Part shown: positions 42,986-52,989 of the stretch, one piece after another
How the letters are laid out: the number at the start of each line of letters is the position of its first letter
How positions within the stretch are numbered: the first letter of the stretch is position 1
Origin: Bettongia penicillata ogilbyi
Taxonomy: Eukaryota > Chordata > Mammalia > Diprotodontia > Potoroidae
Direction: 5' to 3'
DNA length: 64,000 nt
Assembly (NCBI GenBank): GCA_023548195.1
Contig: JAJHZJ010000496.1
Location: forward strand, 8,883,644-8,947,643
Notes under the pieces: generated by a model
What the model saw: the letters and a program-made list of their open reading frames with translations, nothing else
Told to the model about the DNA's origin: nothing
Database searches by the model: none
Made by a program: the position numbers and the translations under genes

Positions 42986-43427
42986 TTTGGATCACATGGT
43001 CATGAGCAATTTGGTCCCAGAGAATTAATTTTTCTTTTATAAAAATAGGAAAAACAAACCCAATAGGAGAAAAATTTAAGGAAATTTGGCCAGGTTTGTC
43101 TAATACCCTTGGAGGATTTTGTTTGAGCATATAGGTGTTGATCTCATGAAGAGATTGTCTTACATGTTGATGTTTCTGTTAGAAGGAAGCTGTTTAGTTT
43201 TTTTTGTTTTGAGATGAATAGCTGTGGAGAGTCTGAAAAGGTGAGTGTAAAAAACAGTCATAATCACATAGTAACTGTGTACCAACAGGAAGTGGAGTGC
43301 ATGAACAGGAAGCGGAGATAAATACCATGGTTGGTTGAAGGCTATTTAAAAACTACAACAAAGAAACCTGGTTGTTTTTGAAAAAGTGCTTTTAGCCCTT
43401 CATCACATCTGCTTTGCTTAATGATAG
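42986..43427. other. Unassigned stretch
   Basis: No gene or repeat recognised. Confidence 0.35.
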
Positions 43428-43640
43428 AATCTCAGATTTTGAGAGTTAGAAGAGACCTCAGAGACCGTACCCCCAAATATCTCCCACTATAACACCCTCA
43501 ACAAGTGACTGTCCTGTCTCTCCTTGAAGACCCCTGAGGTCTTTGTCCTTCCTCCCTTCCAACTAATCCTTCTGTTCCTAGGAGAAGACCATTCCATAGA
43601 GAAATTCTTTTCTCCAACTCAAGAAATAGTGGAAATTAGA
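43428..43640 (-). mobile_element. L3/CR1 3' end, antisense
   Basis: AGAATCTCAGATTTTGAGAG, AGAAGAGACCTCAGAGACCG, CAACAAGTGACTGTCCTGTC and CTTGAAGACCCCTGAGGTCT, then ACCATTCCATAGAGAAATTC, follow the L3/CR1 antisense order from its extreme 3' end. Confidence 0.7.
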
Positions 43641-43774
43641 GAGAAAATGATATAACATGGATGTCATTTCAAAAGCAGAGTTGCTTCCAATGGCTTAGTT
43701 CCCAATGCCTAGAACTATGTCCTGTCTATGGCAGTACATGAAAAATATGTGCTAAACAAAAGGATACATGAATC

Positions 43775-43840
43775 CAATCTCATCTGATCCCATCTCATTC
43801 CATCCCATCCTATTCCATAGAGTGCCACCCAATCCAGTCC
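43775..43840. repeat. CATCC/CATTC-rich low-complexity patch
   Basis: Imperfect pentamer-like units around CATCTCATTC and CATCCCATCC, about 60 bp. Confidence 0.7.
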
Positions 43841-43864
43841 TCTGCTCCATGCTAATTAAATCCA

Positions 43865-44285
43865 AATTCAACCAACATTTATTAAGCAACTATTTTGTTT
43901 TCGGTGTTAGAGGTGGTCCTGATCTGTTATTTTTATCAAGATAGAGAACTCCCCATATAGAATCCTTCTCAATTGATGAAAATCAGCAACTTAATTTGCA
44001 ATCTATCCTCTTAGAGCACTTGCTGGGGACACTGAAAGGTTGTTACTTGCCTATGGTCGCTCAGCTAGAATGTGGCAGAAGTAAAAACTCAGATATGCCT
44101 GACTCCAAAGTTTACATTATATCTTCTCTTACAACATGTTATCCCTCAGATACAGGTGCTCAGAAAAACAAAAATGAAAACAACCAACCAAACACTCCCT
44201 CCCCAAATCCCTGACCTCAATGAGCTTTCATTCTACTAGGAATTACAAACAAGTAAACAAATAACTAAATAAATGATGATTTGAG
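43865..44285 (-). mobile_element. L2 3' end, antisense, split by a MIR piece
   Basis: 43,868-43,915 (CAACCAACATTTATTAAGCA) is the L2 terminus in antisense. 44,205-44,285 (CCCTGACCTCAATGAGCTTT, CATTCTACTAGGAATTACAA) continues it. Between lies 43,945-44,150 with a MIR-like AATGTGGCAGAAGTAAAAAC core. Confidence 0.55.
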
Positions 44286-44779
44286 GGAAGAGAGAATTCC
44301 TCAAGGACTCAATCTACTTAATCAAAATATAATCCAAGACCACCCTGGTTATTGCTGCTTCTGGCTTTTCTGTTAAGCTCACTGTTCTCATTACTTATTA
44401 GCAATATTATCTCAGTTATACTTCTGTACTCCTAAGTATGACAGTCCTGCTCTTCTTTGGGACTGAATTATGATTCTGAATATTCTATACTCTCCAGTAA
44501 CGATTTTTTAAAATTTAGCTCTTTCTGCTGTCACTATTTGGTCTCTCAATTTCTGTGAACAGGTTTTTTTTTAATTTTCTTCTGAATTTGTCAATTAATA
44601 CTGTCAGGATAATAATGTGCTTCTTATGGAGTTGAGGGTGGAAAAGAAAGACTAAAAAATTGTGCTCTCAGTTGGAGATGCAGTCTGGGTGTGCATGCTG
44701 GTACTGGCATTCATGAAGATCCTGTATGGATGTTCTCCATGTAAGTCCTACTCCTTTCTCAAGGGACTCACAATCCTTA
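44286..44779. other. Unassigned stretch
   Basis: No gene or repeat recognised. Confidence 0.35.
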
Positions 44780-45215
44780 TAGAGCATAGATTCAGAGACA
44801 GAAGGAAGAGATGGAAGTAGAGGTTATCTACTTCAACATCTTCATTTTAAAAATGAGGAAACTGAGGCCAGAGTATTTAAATGATTTGCCCAGGTTCACA
44901 AAACTAATAAAGGTCAGAGGGAAGTTTTAAAGCTAGTTCTTGCTGATTCTAAACCCAGCACTCTATATATTATACCCTACTGCCCTCTCAATCATTCCAA
45001 TCCCTATGCTTATTCTCAGGGATTTTAATATGCACCATAAGGTTCAAATAAGAGTTTCTTTCAAACTCTGATCTCTCAGTATAAACAGATCTGAGTTCAA
45101 ATCTAGTCTCAGACACTTACCAGCTGTGTGACTCTCAGCAAGTCACTTAACTTCTGTTTGTCTCAGTTCCCTCAACTGTAAAATGGTCATATTAATAACA
45201 CTTCTTCCCCACCCC
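44780..45215 (+). mobile_element. Two MIR-type SINE pieces
   Basis: 44,785-44,995 (AGAGACAGAAGGAAGAGATG, AAATGAGGAAACTGAGGCCA, GATTTGCCCAGGTTCACAAA) is MIR-like. 45,080-45,215 (GATCTGAGTTCAAATCTAGT, CAGCTGTGTGACTCTCAGCA, CTCAACTGTAAAATGGTCAT) is a CORE-SINE 5' part. Confidence 0.65.
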
Positions 45216-45587
45216 CTGCCATTTCCCCCACCCTGGGTTGTGAAGATCTACTTTCTTGATGTCTCCTATCCAATGTCTCTTTTCTTTCCATTTACAAACA
45301 CATACAGGGATCTCTCCCCATCTTAAAAAACGTCAAACAAAGTCCCCCTCAAAAGAAAACAATGACACTCCTGTTTTTTATTTTTAACTGTGGTTGTCTC
45401 CCTTAACTTTTCTGTTTTCTTCCGACTCTTGACCCTTTAATGAACTCATCACCTACCAAGAGTACATAAAAAAATTTTGTGTAGATAATTCCCCGCATCT
45501 CCATATTTCATCCTAATGTCCCCTGAACTTCATTCTGGCGTCACCAGCTAACTGTTGAGCATCTTCATATGTGTATTTATTTTTTCA
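45216..45587. other. Unassigned stretch
   Basis: No gene or repeat recognised. C/T-rich, possibly an old LINE. Confidence 0.35.
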
Positions 45588-46078
45588 TTTTTATTTTATT
45601 ATTTTTTAATTATTATTTTATTTATTTTCAGTGTTCTACAACCACTTCCACATATCTTAGATTTTTCCCCTCCATTTCCCCCTTCCCTCCTGCTTCCCCA
45701 TTCCCTCCCTGACATAGCATACAGATTTATATAAGTTCTACATATACATTCCCATTACATACATTTTACCTTAGTCATGTTGCATAGAAGAATTAAAGTG
45801 AATGGGAGAAATCATAAAACAAACCAAAGCATAATACAAAAGAAAATGATCTGCTTCATTCTGCGATTGAATTTTTCCTGGATGTGGAAGGCATTTTTTT
45901 CTTAGGAAATGGCTGGGAATTAGGAGATGGCTGCGTTGCAATGAAGTACTAAGTCTACCAGAAAAATTCCTCATATACTGTGGTTATAGCTGTGTACAAA
46001 GTTCTCTTGATTCTGTTCCTTTTACTCAGCATCAGTTCATATAAGTCTTTCCAGGCCTCTCTGAAGTCTTCCTGTTCA
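45588..46078 (-). mobile_element. 5'-truncated L1 3' end, antisense
   Basis: A T/A-rich end, then TCAGTGTTCTACAACCACTT, GCATACAGATTTATATAAGT, GAGAAATCATAAAACAAACC and CAGCATCAGTTCATATAAGT follow the 3'UTR and last ORF2 codons. It stops at about 46,078, directly before the poly(T) of the next L1, and aligns with 46,100-46,570 throughout. Confidence 0.8.
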
Positions 46079-46084
46079 TCATTT

Positions 46085-47305
46085 TTTAAAACTTTTTTTT
46101 AAATTAATTTTTTTTATTTTCAGTGTTTCACAATCACTACCATATAAATTAGATTTTTCCCCCTCGCTCCCCACTTGCTCCCTGATATGGCATACAATTT
46201 TATATAGGTTCTACACATACATTCCTATTAAATACATTTTCACTATAGTCATGCTGTATAGAAGAATTAAAATGAATGGGAGAAATAACATAACAAACCA
46301 AAACGTAATACACACACAAAAAAGATGATCTGCTACATTCTGTGATTGAATTCTGTAGTTCTTTCTCTGAATGTAGAAGGAATTTTGCCTTAAAAGAACA
46401 TTGGGAATTTTTTTAAGTCCTTGCATTACAATGAAGTTCCAAGTCTACCAGAAAAAACTCTTGCACCCTGTGGTTGTTGTTGTACATGAAGTTCTCCTGG
46501 TTCTGCTCATTTTGCTCAGCATCAGATCATGTAAGTCTTTCCAGGACTCTCTGAAATCTTCCTGTTCACCATTTCTTATGGAACAATAGTATTCCATTGC
46601 ATTCATAAATCATAATTTATTCAGCCATTCCCCAATTGATGAATATCCCCTTAATTTCCAGTTTTTGGTCACCACAAAGAGGGCTGCTATAAATATTTTT
46701 GTACATGTGGGATCCTTTCCCATTTTTATGATCTCTTGGGGATACAGTCCTAGAAGTGGTTTTGCTGGGTCAAAGGGTATGCACATTTTTGTAGCCCTTT
46801 GGGCATAGTTCCAAATTTCTCTCCAGAATGGTTGGATCAGCTCACAGTTCCACCAACAATGAATTAGCATTCCAACTCTCCCACATCTTCTCCAACATTT
46901 ATCATCTTGGTGTTTTGTCATGTTAGCCAATCTGATAGGTGTGATATGTTATCTCAGAGTTGTTTTGATTTGCACCTCTCTAATCAATAATGATTTAGAG
47001 CATTTTTTCATATAATTATAGATAGCTTTAATTTCTTCCTCTGAAAACTGCCTGTTTATATCCTTTGACTATTTATCAGTTGGGGAATGACTTGTGTTCT
47101 TGTACATTTGACCCAGTTCTCTACATATTTTAGAAATGAGACCTTTATCCCCAAACACTGGCTGCAAAAATTCTTTCCCAGTTTTCTGCTTCCCTCCTAA
47201 TCTTGTTGTCATTGGGTTTGGTTGCACAAAAAAAACCCCCAAAACTCTTCAGTCTAATGTAATCAAAATTATCCATTTTGTACTTCATAATGCTGTGTAT
47301 TTATT
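46085..47305 (-). mobile_element. L1 3' 1.2 kb, antisense
   Basis: Starts with poly(T)/A-rich sequence, then a 3'UTR (TCAGTGTTTCACAATCACTA, GAAATAACATAACAAACC), then the ORF2 C-terminal region to about 47,180. 47,240-47,300 carries CAGTCTAATGTAATCAAAAT, the next upstream ORF2 block. 5'-truncated near 47,305, where L2 begins. Confidence 0.85.
46510..47180 (-). pseudogene. L1 ORF2 C-terminal domain, decayed
   Basis: A 106-codon minus frame (46,610-46,930) carries the Cys/His-rich C-terminal block: CWRRCGRVGMLIHCWWNCEL, then IPFDPAKPLLGLYPQEI, CTKIFIAALFVVTKNWK and SIGEWLNKL. In L1 this domain follows the reverse transcriptase and helps bind RNA. It sits on the minus strand, with no catalytic domain in this copy. 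The C..C...HCWW layout is kept, but the frame is broken before and after. Confidence 0.8.
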
Positions 47306-47309
47306 TGGT

Positions 47310-48005
47310 ATCTAAAACTGAACATGTCCAGAACAGAGCTTACTCCTACAAATCTCCTACAAATTTATCCCTTTCTATGAACTTAGTTTTTTTTTTCTTC
47401 AAGATGTCAGTTTCCTTCCCTTTACACAGTTTTACAACCTCAGAGTCATCCTTAGCTTTTCACATAACCAGTTGCCAAGTCTTTTTTATCCTGTCTTTCT
47501 TTCCCAGATCTCTTTTATCTTTCCTCTTCTTTCCATGCACACAGTTGGCTATATTAATTGAGTCCCTGATCAGCTCTTGCATGGTCTATTGTAATAATAG
47601 CTTTCTAACTGACCTCTCTCCTTTTTTTCTTTTTTAGAGTTGAATACTAAAACTTAAAATACATAATAATAAAAGAAAAAGAATATATTGTAAACTTAAA
47701 TATTAAGACAAATATAAAATAAGAATAAAAAAGTTATGTGCACAGACAAACGTAAGAGAGGATTCAAAATATATAGCAATAAATTTCCATTTCAAGAAAG
47801 CCTATATATTACATACTACATGTTGTGTGTTGAAAACTCTCCATCTTTTCTTTGCTTCCTTATAGGTTTTCTTTTGTTCTTTGTCTTTCTTCTTCTAGTT
47901 TTTCTAATCTCTGACATTTTCTATATAACTGCCAAAATTACCTGCTTAAGAAAAGTCTGACCATGTTATTCACTTGTCCAAAAGTCTCCACTGATGAAAT
48001 ATAAA
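47310..48005 (+). mobile_element. L2 ORF2 distal region, sense, with a foreign insert
   Basis: 47,318-47,630 has TCTAAAACTGAACATGTCCA (SKTE), CAACCTCAGAGTCATCCTTA, CCAGTTGCCAAGTCTTTTTT and GGTCTATTGTAATAATAGCT (the DYCN block). L2 resumes at 47,950 (AAAGTCTGACCATGTTATTC). Between is an unrelated 315-bp segment. Confidence 0.65.
47632..47945. other. Unknown insert inside L2
   Basis: Starts A/T-rich (GTTGAATACTAAAACTTAAA) and ends C/T-rich (TTCTTCTAGTTTTTCTAATC). It matches no family I recognise and contains AGTTATGTGCACAGACAAAC near 47,730. It may be a short insertion, an old L1 piece or a decayed SINE. Confidence 0.35.
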
Positions 48006-48009
48006 GTAT

Positions 48010-48360
48010 CAACAACAGTATGAAAATACCCTCCAAATTACTACTAATAAGAGATATGTAAATTAAAAGTAACTCAGAGATTTCTTTTCATGTTCACCAG
48101 ATTGGCAAATCTGATAACAAATGAAGATGATAAATGCTAGAGGGGCTGTGAGAAGTCAGGCACACTCATGTGTGTTCTTAAAGGAGTGAACTGATCCAGA
48201 CATTCTGGATAACAATTTGGAATGATATTAGAAATATTGTTAAATTATGCATGTTTTCTGACATAGCAAACCCATCATTGGGCATATATCCCAGGAAATC
48301 AAAGACAGATGAAAAGATTTGATATCTACAAAAACATTTATATTTTATGAATCTGAAATT
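48010..48360 (+). mobile_element. L1 ORF2 C-terminal fragment, sense
   Basis: ATAAGAGATATGTAAATTAA, ATTGGCAAATCTGATAACAA, GAAGATGATAAATGCTAGAG, GAGTGAACTGATCCAGACAT and CATCATTGGGCATATATCCC give the sense L1 ORF2 order, mirror of 46,720-47,000. It is the only sense L1 segment in the window. Confidence 0.7.
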
Positions 48361-49374
48361 GTTGCAAATCCATTGATTTACTTTTTCTGTTAACAAAGTA
48401 CTGGAAATAAAGTGACCATGGTACCTTCTAGCAGAGCTATTCACTCAGTAGGACATATAAGGTTCTGCAGGAAGCAGAGGGAGGAATACATTCATGGCAA
48501 GTTGGGGAAGGAAACAACTTCTAGGAACATGATCTTTGGTAACAGAAAAGGGAACCAATTGTGAATTGAAGAGAGGACCCAGCCTGGCAATGTTGAGAGT
48601 TAAGCTGTGGAGTATACCCAGGGAGACCAGCTGAGCAGCTAAGGACAATACGTCAAGTAGGAAGACAGTATGGAGACATTGTGAAGAAAGCAAAGGGGAC
48701 CCCCACAGTACTGGAAGTGTGAGTGGACTTGACCACAGGTGTTCCCTACATATCTGCCTCACTACTGAGTACACTCAAAGTTGGATTGACTCTTCATATA
48801 GATGATTTGTGTATTTGTGGGGGAGTGTGTCAGTTTTATGGGGAAGCAGCACAACATTTAGCTATTTTCTTACTATGTCATTTCACCTTTTACCTTGAGC
48901 TAAGTGTGTCTGTTGGCTGACTGTTAAAGACAAATCTCCAGGAAAGTTCACTCCTGAGCTAATGGCTTAGGGTACCCTTTGAACCTGCTCTAGGTAGCCA
49001 ACTTACATAACCACCAGTACCTCAGAGGGGGGTGCCACATAAAATAGACAAACATAGTTAAAACACATATAAAGCAGGTGGTAGTAAAAAAAAACAACTT
49101 ACAGTATATGAATGTCGTATATTCCATAAGATAGGAAAAATATAAAGAAATCAGTGAAACTTGGAAGGATTGTAGGAACTATTTCCAAATGAAAAGCCCA
49201 TTTCCAAGAGAGCAATTTACACATTAATCACAATAATGTAAAGGACAATATCATTAAACAGTACCAAAATTCTAATTAATTCAGTGATTTTTTGGTGACA
49301 GCAAATCAGGTTAATACTACCATTGTTTCTGAAGAGGTTGTAAAAAATATACGGCATCCAAATCCCCTTTGCCA
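48361..49374. other. Unassigned 1-kb stretch
   Basis: No gene or repeat recognised. 48,440-49,040 has even composition and a 109-codon minus frame (48,445-48,774) that is hydrophobic but without a recognised motif. It may be an old LTR or unique DNA. Confidence 0.35.
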
Positions 49375-49525
49375 TCCATAACTCCTTGTATGTCTTTGTC
49401 TTCTCCTCTTAGAATGTAAGATCCTTGAGGGCAGAGTTTATTTTATTTTTATATTCCTAGCACTTACCTCACTGCTTTGCACATAGTAGGCCTTTGAAAA
49501 TGTTATTGGATTGCTCAATTAAGTG
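49375..49525 (+). mobile_element. L2 3' terminal fragment, sense
   Basis: TTGTATGTCTTTGTCTTCTC, TTAGAATGTAAGATCCTTGA, GGGCAGAGTTTATTTTATTT, GCACTTACCTCACTGCTTTG and CACATAGTAGGCCTTTGAAA are L2 terminal blocks in sequence. Confidence 0.75.
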
Positions 49526-49919
49526 TAGAAGGTAGAAAGAATATTAAATAATTCTAAGATTAAAGGGAGCTCATTACCAGTAGAGGTGGTTTCTAGAGAG
49601 CAACATGGAAGGGAAAGGCAGGCAAAGATTGGAACTGTGGAAGGGTGAGGAAGACTAAGATATGGAGGACACCTAGCAGGGATAGGGAGCTCTCACCTTC
49701 AGAGAGAGTGATATTAAATAATAGGGTTTGAAGGAAGGGAGTAAGATTTTGTCAGCTAAAGGATAAGGCTTGTACCTTTTGATTGAAACATGTAATTTCC
49801 TGGGTGCCATAATGATAGAAAATAACATCAATCTGTTCTCTTTTCAAATACTCAGGAGGAAAGGATTGTTCTAGCAGGTCAATTAAGTTAGGCACCTGGG
49901 TTAATACTAATATTAGTAG
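49526..49919. other. Unassigned stretch
   Basis: No gene or repeat recognised. Confidence 0.35.
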
Positions 49920-50458
49920 CTAGCATTTTTTAAAAATAAATTTATCTATTTAAAATATTCTTTAAAAATTTTTTGAGTTCCAAAATCTTTCTCTTCCACC
50001 TCGCCCCCATTCACTAATAAGGCAAGTAACATATCAATTATACATGTGAAATCGTGTGAAACATATTTCCATGTTAGCCATATCACAAAAAAGTAAGAAA
50101 AGTGAAGTGAAAAATTATACTCCAGTTTGCATTGAGTTCATTAGTTCTCTCTCTGGAAGTTGATAGCATTTTTTCATCATGAATTTCCTGGATCATTGTA
50201 TTGATCAGAGTAGCTAAGTCTTTCACAGTAGTTCTTCATTACAGTATTTCTGTTACCATATACAATGATCTCCTGTGAGTCTGCTCATTTCACTTTGTAT
50301 CAGTTCATATAGGGCTTCCCATGTTTTTCTGAAGCCACCCTCCTTATCATTTCTTATAGCACAATAGTACTCCATCACAATCATATGCTCCATCTTGTTC
50401 AACCATTTTCCCATTTCTTTGCCACCATCAAGAGAGCTGCTATAAATATTTTTGTGTA

Positions 50459-50493
<35 letters not shown>

Positions 50494-51260
50494 TCAAAGG
50501 GCAGCACTGTGATATAGCCCTTTAAACATAGCTCCAAATTGTTCTTTAGAATCATTGAGCCAGTTCACAATTACACTAACAATTCATTAATCTACCTATT
50601 TTCCTTCATCTCCTCCAGCACTTGTCTTATAATTTCTAACAGGTGTGAGGTAGTACCTTGAGGTTTTTTTCGTTTGCATTTCTCTAACCATTAGAGATTT
50701 AGAGCATTTTTTCACATGTCTATAGATAGCTTTGATTTCTTCTTCTGAAAACTACCTGATCATATCCTTTGACCATTTATCAATTATGGTTGTTATTTTT
50801 ATAAATTTGACTGTTCTCTACCTATTTGAGAGAAGAGGTCTTTATCAGAGAAACTTGCTGCAAAAATTTTTGATATTACTTCATTATCTATCATAACTCT
50901 TAGCAAAATATAGTTTCCTTGATTATGTCTTTTAATTAGGTCTTTGCTTTTGTTTTATTTGAGATCATGATGGCTTCTCCTGCCTTTGTATTTTTTACTT
51001 TAGCTGAAGCATAGTAGATTCTGTTCTAGTCCCTTATTTTAACTCTATATGTGTCTTTATGTTTGAAGTATGTCTCTTTTAAACAGTATATTCTTGGATT
51101 CTTATTCCTAATATTTCTGCTATCCACTTCAATCTTGTGGGTGAGCTCATCTCATTTGCATTCACAGTTATGATTACTATTTATTGCCCTCCATCCCACT
51201 TTCCTCTGGTTTATCCTTCTCTTTTTTATTCCATCTCTCCTCAAAAGTCTGAATAATAAT
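49920..51260 (-). mobile_element. L1, antisense, reverse transcriptase deleted
   Basis: On the minus strand the endonuclease N-terminal region (51,180-50,930; ATCATAACTGTGAATGCAAA encodes I-T-V-N-A-N, ATTCTACTATGCTTCAGCTA lies downstream) is joined at about 50,870 to the ORF2 C-terminus and 3'UTR (50,860-49,930). The reverse transcriptase between them is missing. The C-terminal side breaks next to AGAGAAACTTGCTGCAAAAA, the same point as in the L1 at 11,710-14,050. Confidence 0.7.
50462..50492. repeat. (GT)n inside L1 ORF2 remnant
   Basis: About 15 GT units interrupting the L1 C-terminal sequence, so they expanded after insertion. Confidence 0.95.
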
Positions 51261-51261
51261 A

Positions 51262-51315
51262 GTAGTTGATATATATATATATATGTATGTATGTATATAT
51301 ATGTATGTATATGAC
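51262..51315. repeat. TA/TGTA low-complexity repeat
   Basis: ATATATATAT then ATGTATGTATATATATGTAT units, about 50 bp, at the edge of the L1. Confidence 0.9.
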
Positions 51316-51500
51316 AATTTACAAGTGTTGCCTCACAACAGCCTTGTCAAGGGGCCAGAGACAAATTCTCATCTTGGTTTTACAGTGAAGAAAACTGAGG
51401 CTCTCGTTAAATGACTTGCCCATGGTCACTCAGTTAGCAAGTGGAAGCAAGATCTTACAATCTCTAAGACCTCTTGTCTGATATTGTCTACTTGAACCTC
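51316..51500 (+). mobile_element. MIR SINE
   Basis: ACAATTTACAAGTGTTGCCT, CATCTTGGTTTTACAGTGAA, GAAAACTGAGGCTCTCGTTA and GACTTGCCCATGGTCACTCA follow MIR order. Confidence 0.65.
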
Positions 51501-52690
51501 TTTCACATTGGGAGGGCAGTCATGGGCTGTGCTGCAGGCTTTGAAGGTCATTAGGAGTGAAGATTGCTTCTGCACATTCAGCTGCCTATCATCACTAGGA
51601 AATTAATGCCAGGGCAACATGGCACACATGGAAGTGATTTTTAGGAATATGAATAGGATCTCTTTAAATCTCTAGTACCCTGTTTGTGTGCAGAGGCTAT
51701 TGCAATAGACAAAGCTATCACTGGTACATTTTCATGTAGGATCAAAACAGTGGAGTTGGTAGACTGGGCACGGAGGAAAAGTCTTCTGACTTACGAGTAT
51801 AATCCTGTTAGAAGCTGGGGTAGTCTTTGTCAGAGTTGCAAGAGAAGGCAGACCTTGGGTTGGCAAGGTGACATAAGGTAGGACTATGGTCACCACAAGG
51901 AAGACATGCACCCCACCCCTATGCTGGCACCCTAGGATAGTGACCTACTTGCTGATTAACAGCTCTGGGGCCTTGCTTTAGTGATGCATACTGGCATTTT
52001 GGCAGTAATTATTGAGCCATTTTAAGTGAAGATTTCTACTAATTTATGTCATGATTTTTGTCTCTGCCTGGCACATGACACACAGTTATAAAACTCTAGA
52101 TTCAATCCAGGAATGGTACCCTCCTTCTCACAGACTCACAAGTGTGAGGAATTTGTCTTGTCTTCTAATGATGTTTCAAAGCCTTGGCATGGTGACCTCT
52201 GACCCTGGAGTCTGCCACTAGGATTACCAAGAAGGGAAGCTGCTTTATTCAGAAGTTGCTACAGGCCTAGATTTTTTCTTTTATATTTAAAGAAAAAACA
52301 TATTATAATGGTAAACACCAAGGAGTGAGTGGTACCAGACATTAAGGCAATTATAGGATCCTTGGTGAAATCACCACAGGACTCAGGAATACTTCCAAGG
52401 CTGTGGGCACAAGTGCCTTGTGGAAAGTTTATGGTTTGTTATTTGTAGTTTCCAACAAAAAGTAATCATAAAGATGGGCACAAAAAATGGGCAGATTTCT
52501 CCCTGCAAAAAATTACTTATGATAGTTTCTGAGCTGTAAATTCAGAAGTCTGTCAAGACCAGGGTCTGATTGGCTTCGTTACTCAGAGAATTTGGCCGGC
52601 TCATACTTCTCTGCCTGAATTTTCTCCATTGCAGTCTGGGCTGAAATGTCTTCCCTTTATTTTCAACCATAATCTCGATTCAACTCAATT
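51501..52690. other. Unassigned 1.2-kb stretch
   Basis: No gene or repeat recognised. A 65-codon plus frame (51,684-51,881) has no domain signature. Possibly unique DNA. Confidence 0.35.
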
Positions 52691-52694
52691 TATT

Positions 52695-52965
52695 TCAACA
52701 TACAGGATCCCAAGTTCAGAGTCAGAAGGACTCGGAATGGCCTTCCTGAAGAACCTCCTCCTTTGGCAGATTTGGAAACTGAGTCTCAGAAGGGTTGGGT
52801 GGCTTTCCAAGGACATCCAGGTAGCAAGTAACAGAGTCAGGATGTTTGCATCTAGATTCCATGGCTTTATGTTCATTGCCCTTTCCAGGAGTGCAATACT
52901 AAGCTCGGAACTACAAGGTATACACAAATATTTTTAAAAATGCACCCTGCCTTCAAAGAACTTGC
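52695..52965 (+). mobile_element. MIR-related SINE
   Basis: AAGTTCAGAGTCAGAAGGAC, GGCAGATTTGGAAACTGAGT, AGGGTTGGGTGGCTTTCCAA and GACATCCAGGTAGCAAGTAA, then TTTGCATCTAGATTCCATGG, follow the order. Confidence 0.6.
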
Positions 52966-52989
52966 ACATTTGAGGACTGTGCTCAATGA

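Noticed and set aside
47278..47637. 119-codon plus frame
   Set aside because: It is a read-through of decayed L2 ORF2 sequence with some L2 blocks out of frame, not a gene.
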